Shown here piece by piece: positions 6,497 to 7,280 of a stretch of 7,280 nucleotides of DNA; within the stretch, counting starts at the first letter, position 1, and each line of letters opens with the position of its first letter. The position numbers and the translations under genes were made by a program. The stretch lies in NCBI GenBank assembly GCA_937891875.1, contig CALATR010000224.1, positions 1 through 7,280 on the forward strand, written 5' to 3'. Source of the stretch: an uncultured Pseudomonadota bacterium (lineage in GTDB: Bacteria; Myxococcota_A; UBA796; GCA-2862545). Below the pieces are notes generated by a model. That model was not told the DNA's origin. It searched no databases and saw only the letters and a list, made by a program, of their open reading frames with translations.

Positions 6497-7280
6497 TCAG
6501 CGTCTGCCGACCACCGGAGCGAGGGCGGCGGTGACTGCATCGCCAGTGGCGCTGGTCAGACAGGGCACGAAGCCGTGGGGGAACAGCTGCCCGGCGCCCG
6601 GGTCTTCGGGGCAGTCCTCATCCGGGAAGCCCGCGGGGTCGGGGATGATCAGGGTCACGTCGGCTCCGGCGGCTTCGAGGGCGGTCGCCATGGCGCGCGC
6701 CTGGGACTCCGGGATCAGCTTGTCCCAGGGGTCGGGCGCCTGGACCAGCACGACCGGGGCGTCCATCGTGCAGGCGTGGGCGACCGGGGTGAAGTCTGCG
6801 CAGCGATCGCAGGGGCGATCCGTGCCGACGCAGGCGGTGACGGGTTCGTCGCAGGCCCCCCCGGCGGCTGCGTCCACCACCGGTCGGTAGGGCGCGCCGA
6901 GGGCGTTCAGATCGGTGGGCGGCGAGTACGCGATGGTCAGGGCCACGTCCGGGGCGGTGCCGCACTCCGGATCGAGGTCCTCCCGCCCCTCGGTGCCGGC
7001 GACCATCAGCGCCAGGTGCGCCCCGGCGGACTCGCCGATGACGGCGATGCGGTCCTTGTCGAAGCCCCAGGCGTCCGCCTCGGCGGCGAAGCTGGCGATC
7101 GCGCACTTGACGTCACCGAGATTGGCGGGGAAACGCCCACCTTCATCGACAAGACGGTACTCGATCGAGAACACCGGCGCACCGGTCAGCGCAGCCATGA
7201 CGCCCGCGTAGTTGACCACCTGGGGGCTGTCCTTGCGCCGTCCGCAGTCGTTCCAGCCCCCGCCGTGCACGACCACGATC
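6497..7280 (-). CDS. Alpha/beta-hydrolase, HSL/BD-FAE-like esterase (5' partial)
   Basis: The frame is open to the right edge of the window. The first visible residues are IVVVHGGGW, a core strand followed by the oxyanion-hole motif, so the GTG at 7276 is internal and the N-terminus, possibly with a signal peptide, lies outside. Numbering from that GTG (259 residues), the nucleophile is S83 in GESAG (codon 7028-7030), preceded by the family pattern EYRL...FPANLGDVKCAI...WGFDKDRIAVIGESAG. The acid is probably D185 in DKLIP, and the histidine is H234 in HGF. All three triad members and the oxyanion loop are present, so it should be active as a carboxylesterase or deacylase on a small ester; the substrate cannot be read. 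Ten cysteines (12, 58, 105, 142, 149, 156, 159, 169, 222, 239) suggest a disulfide-bonded, exported enzyme. It converges on the small gene upstream, so it has its own promoter outside the window. Confidence 0.88.
   Translation of the reverse strand, partial: IVVVHGGGWNDCGRRKDSPQVVNYAGVMAALTGAPVFSIEYRLVDEGGRFPANLGDVKCAIASFAAEADAWGFDKDRIAVIGESAGAHLALMVAGTEGREDLDPECGTAPDVALTIAYSPPTDLNALGAPYRPVVDAAAGGACDEPVTACVGTDRPCDRCADFTPVAHACTMDAPVVLVQAPDPWDKLIPESQARAMATALEAAGADVTLIIPDPAGFPDEDCPEDPGAGQLFPHGFVPCLTSATGDAVTAALAPVVGRR

Overview
The window is high-GC bacterial DNA (roughly 70% by eye, with strong G/C preference at third codon positions) and is almost entirely coding. Nothing in it names the organism. 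Base composition, acidic protein tails and a cysteine-rich exported-type hydrolase would suit a Myxococcota/deltaproteobacterial-type genome, but that is an inference only.

Layout: (1) Bases 1-2918, plus strand: the 3' part of a large multi-pass membrane protein of the GT-C glycosyltransferase type, with its beginning outside the window. (2) Bases 2915-5740, plus strand: a complete 941-residue paralogue of the first protein. The two genes share an ATGA stop/start overlap, so they form a tandem duplication that is translationally coupled. (3) Bases 5864-6472, plus strand: a small, soluble, cysteine-free protein of unknown function, 123 bases downstream and possibly on the same transcript. (4) Bases 6497-7280, minus strand: the C-terminal part of an alpha/beta-hydrolase (HSL/BD-FAE-like esterase) with a readable Ser-Asp-His triad and ten cysteines. 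It converges on the small gene, with only 24 bases between the two stop codons and a candidate hairpin spanning that gap.

How the genes may work together: the paralogous pair looks like two envelope-glycan or protein glycosyltransferases that use a lipid-linked sugar donor and are made in parallel. Both share an unusual architecture: a GT-C membrane core, an extremely conserved Asp/His-rich block, a beta-rich domain known as an appendage of bacterial GT-C enzymes, a helical region with a TPR-like repeat and a conserved cysteine pair, and an acidic tail. The most interesting feature is that the soluble His/Asp block is better conserved between the copies than the membrane core. The small protein and the esterase cannot be tied to this pathway from sequence alone. 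I see no RNA genes, CRISPR arrays, insertion sequences or attachment sites.
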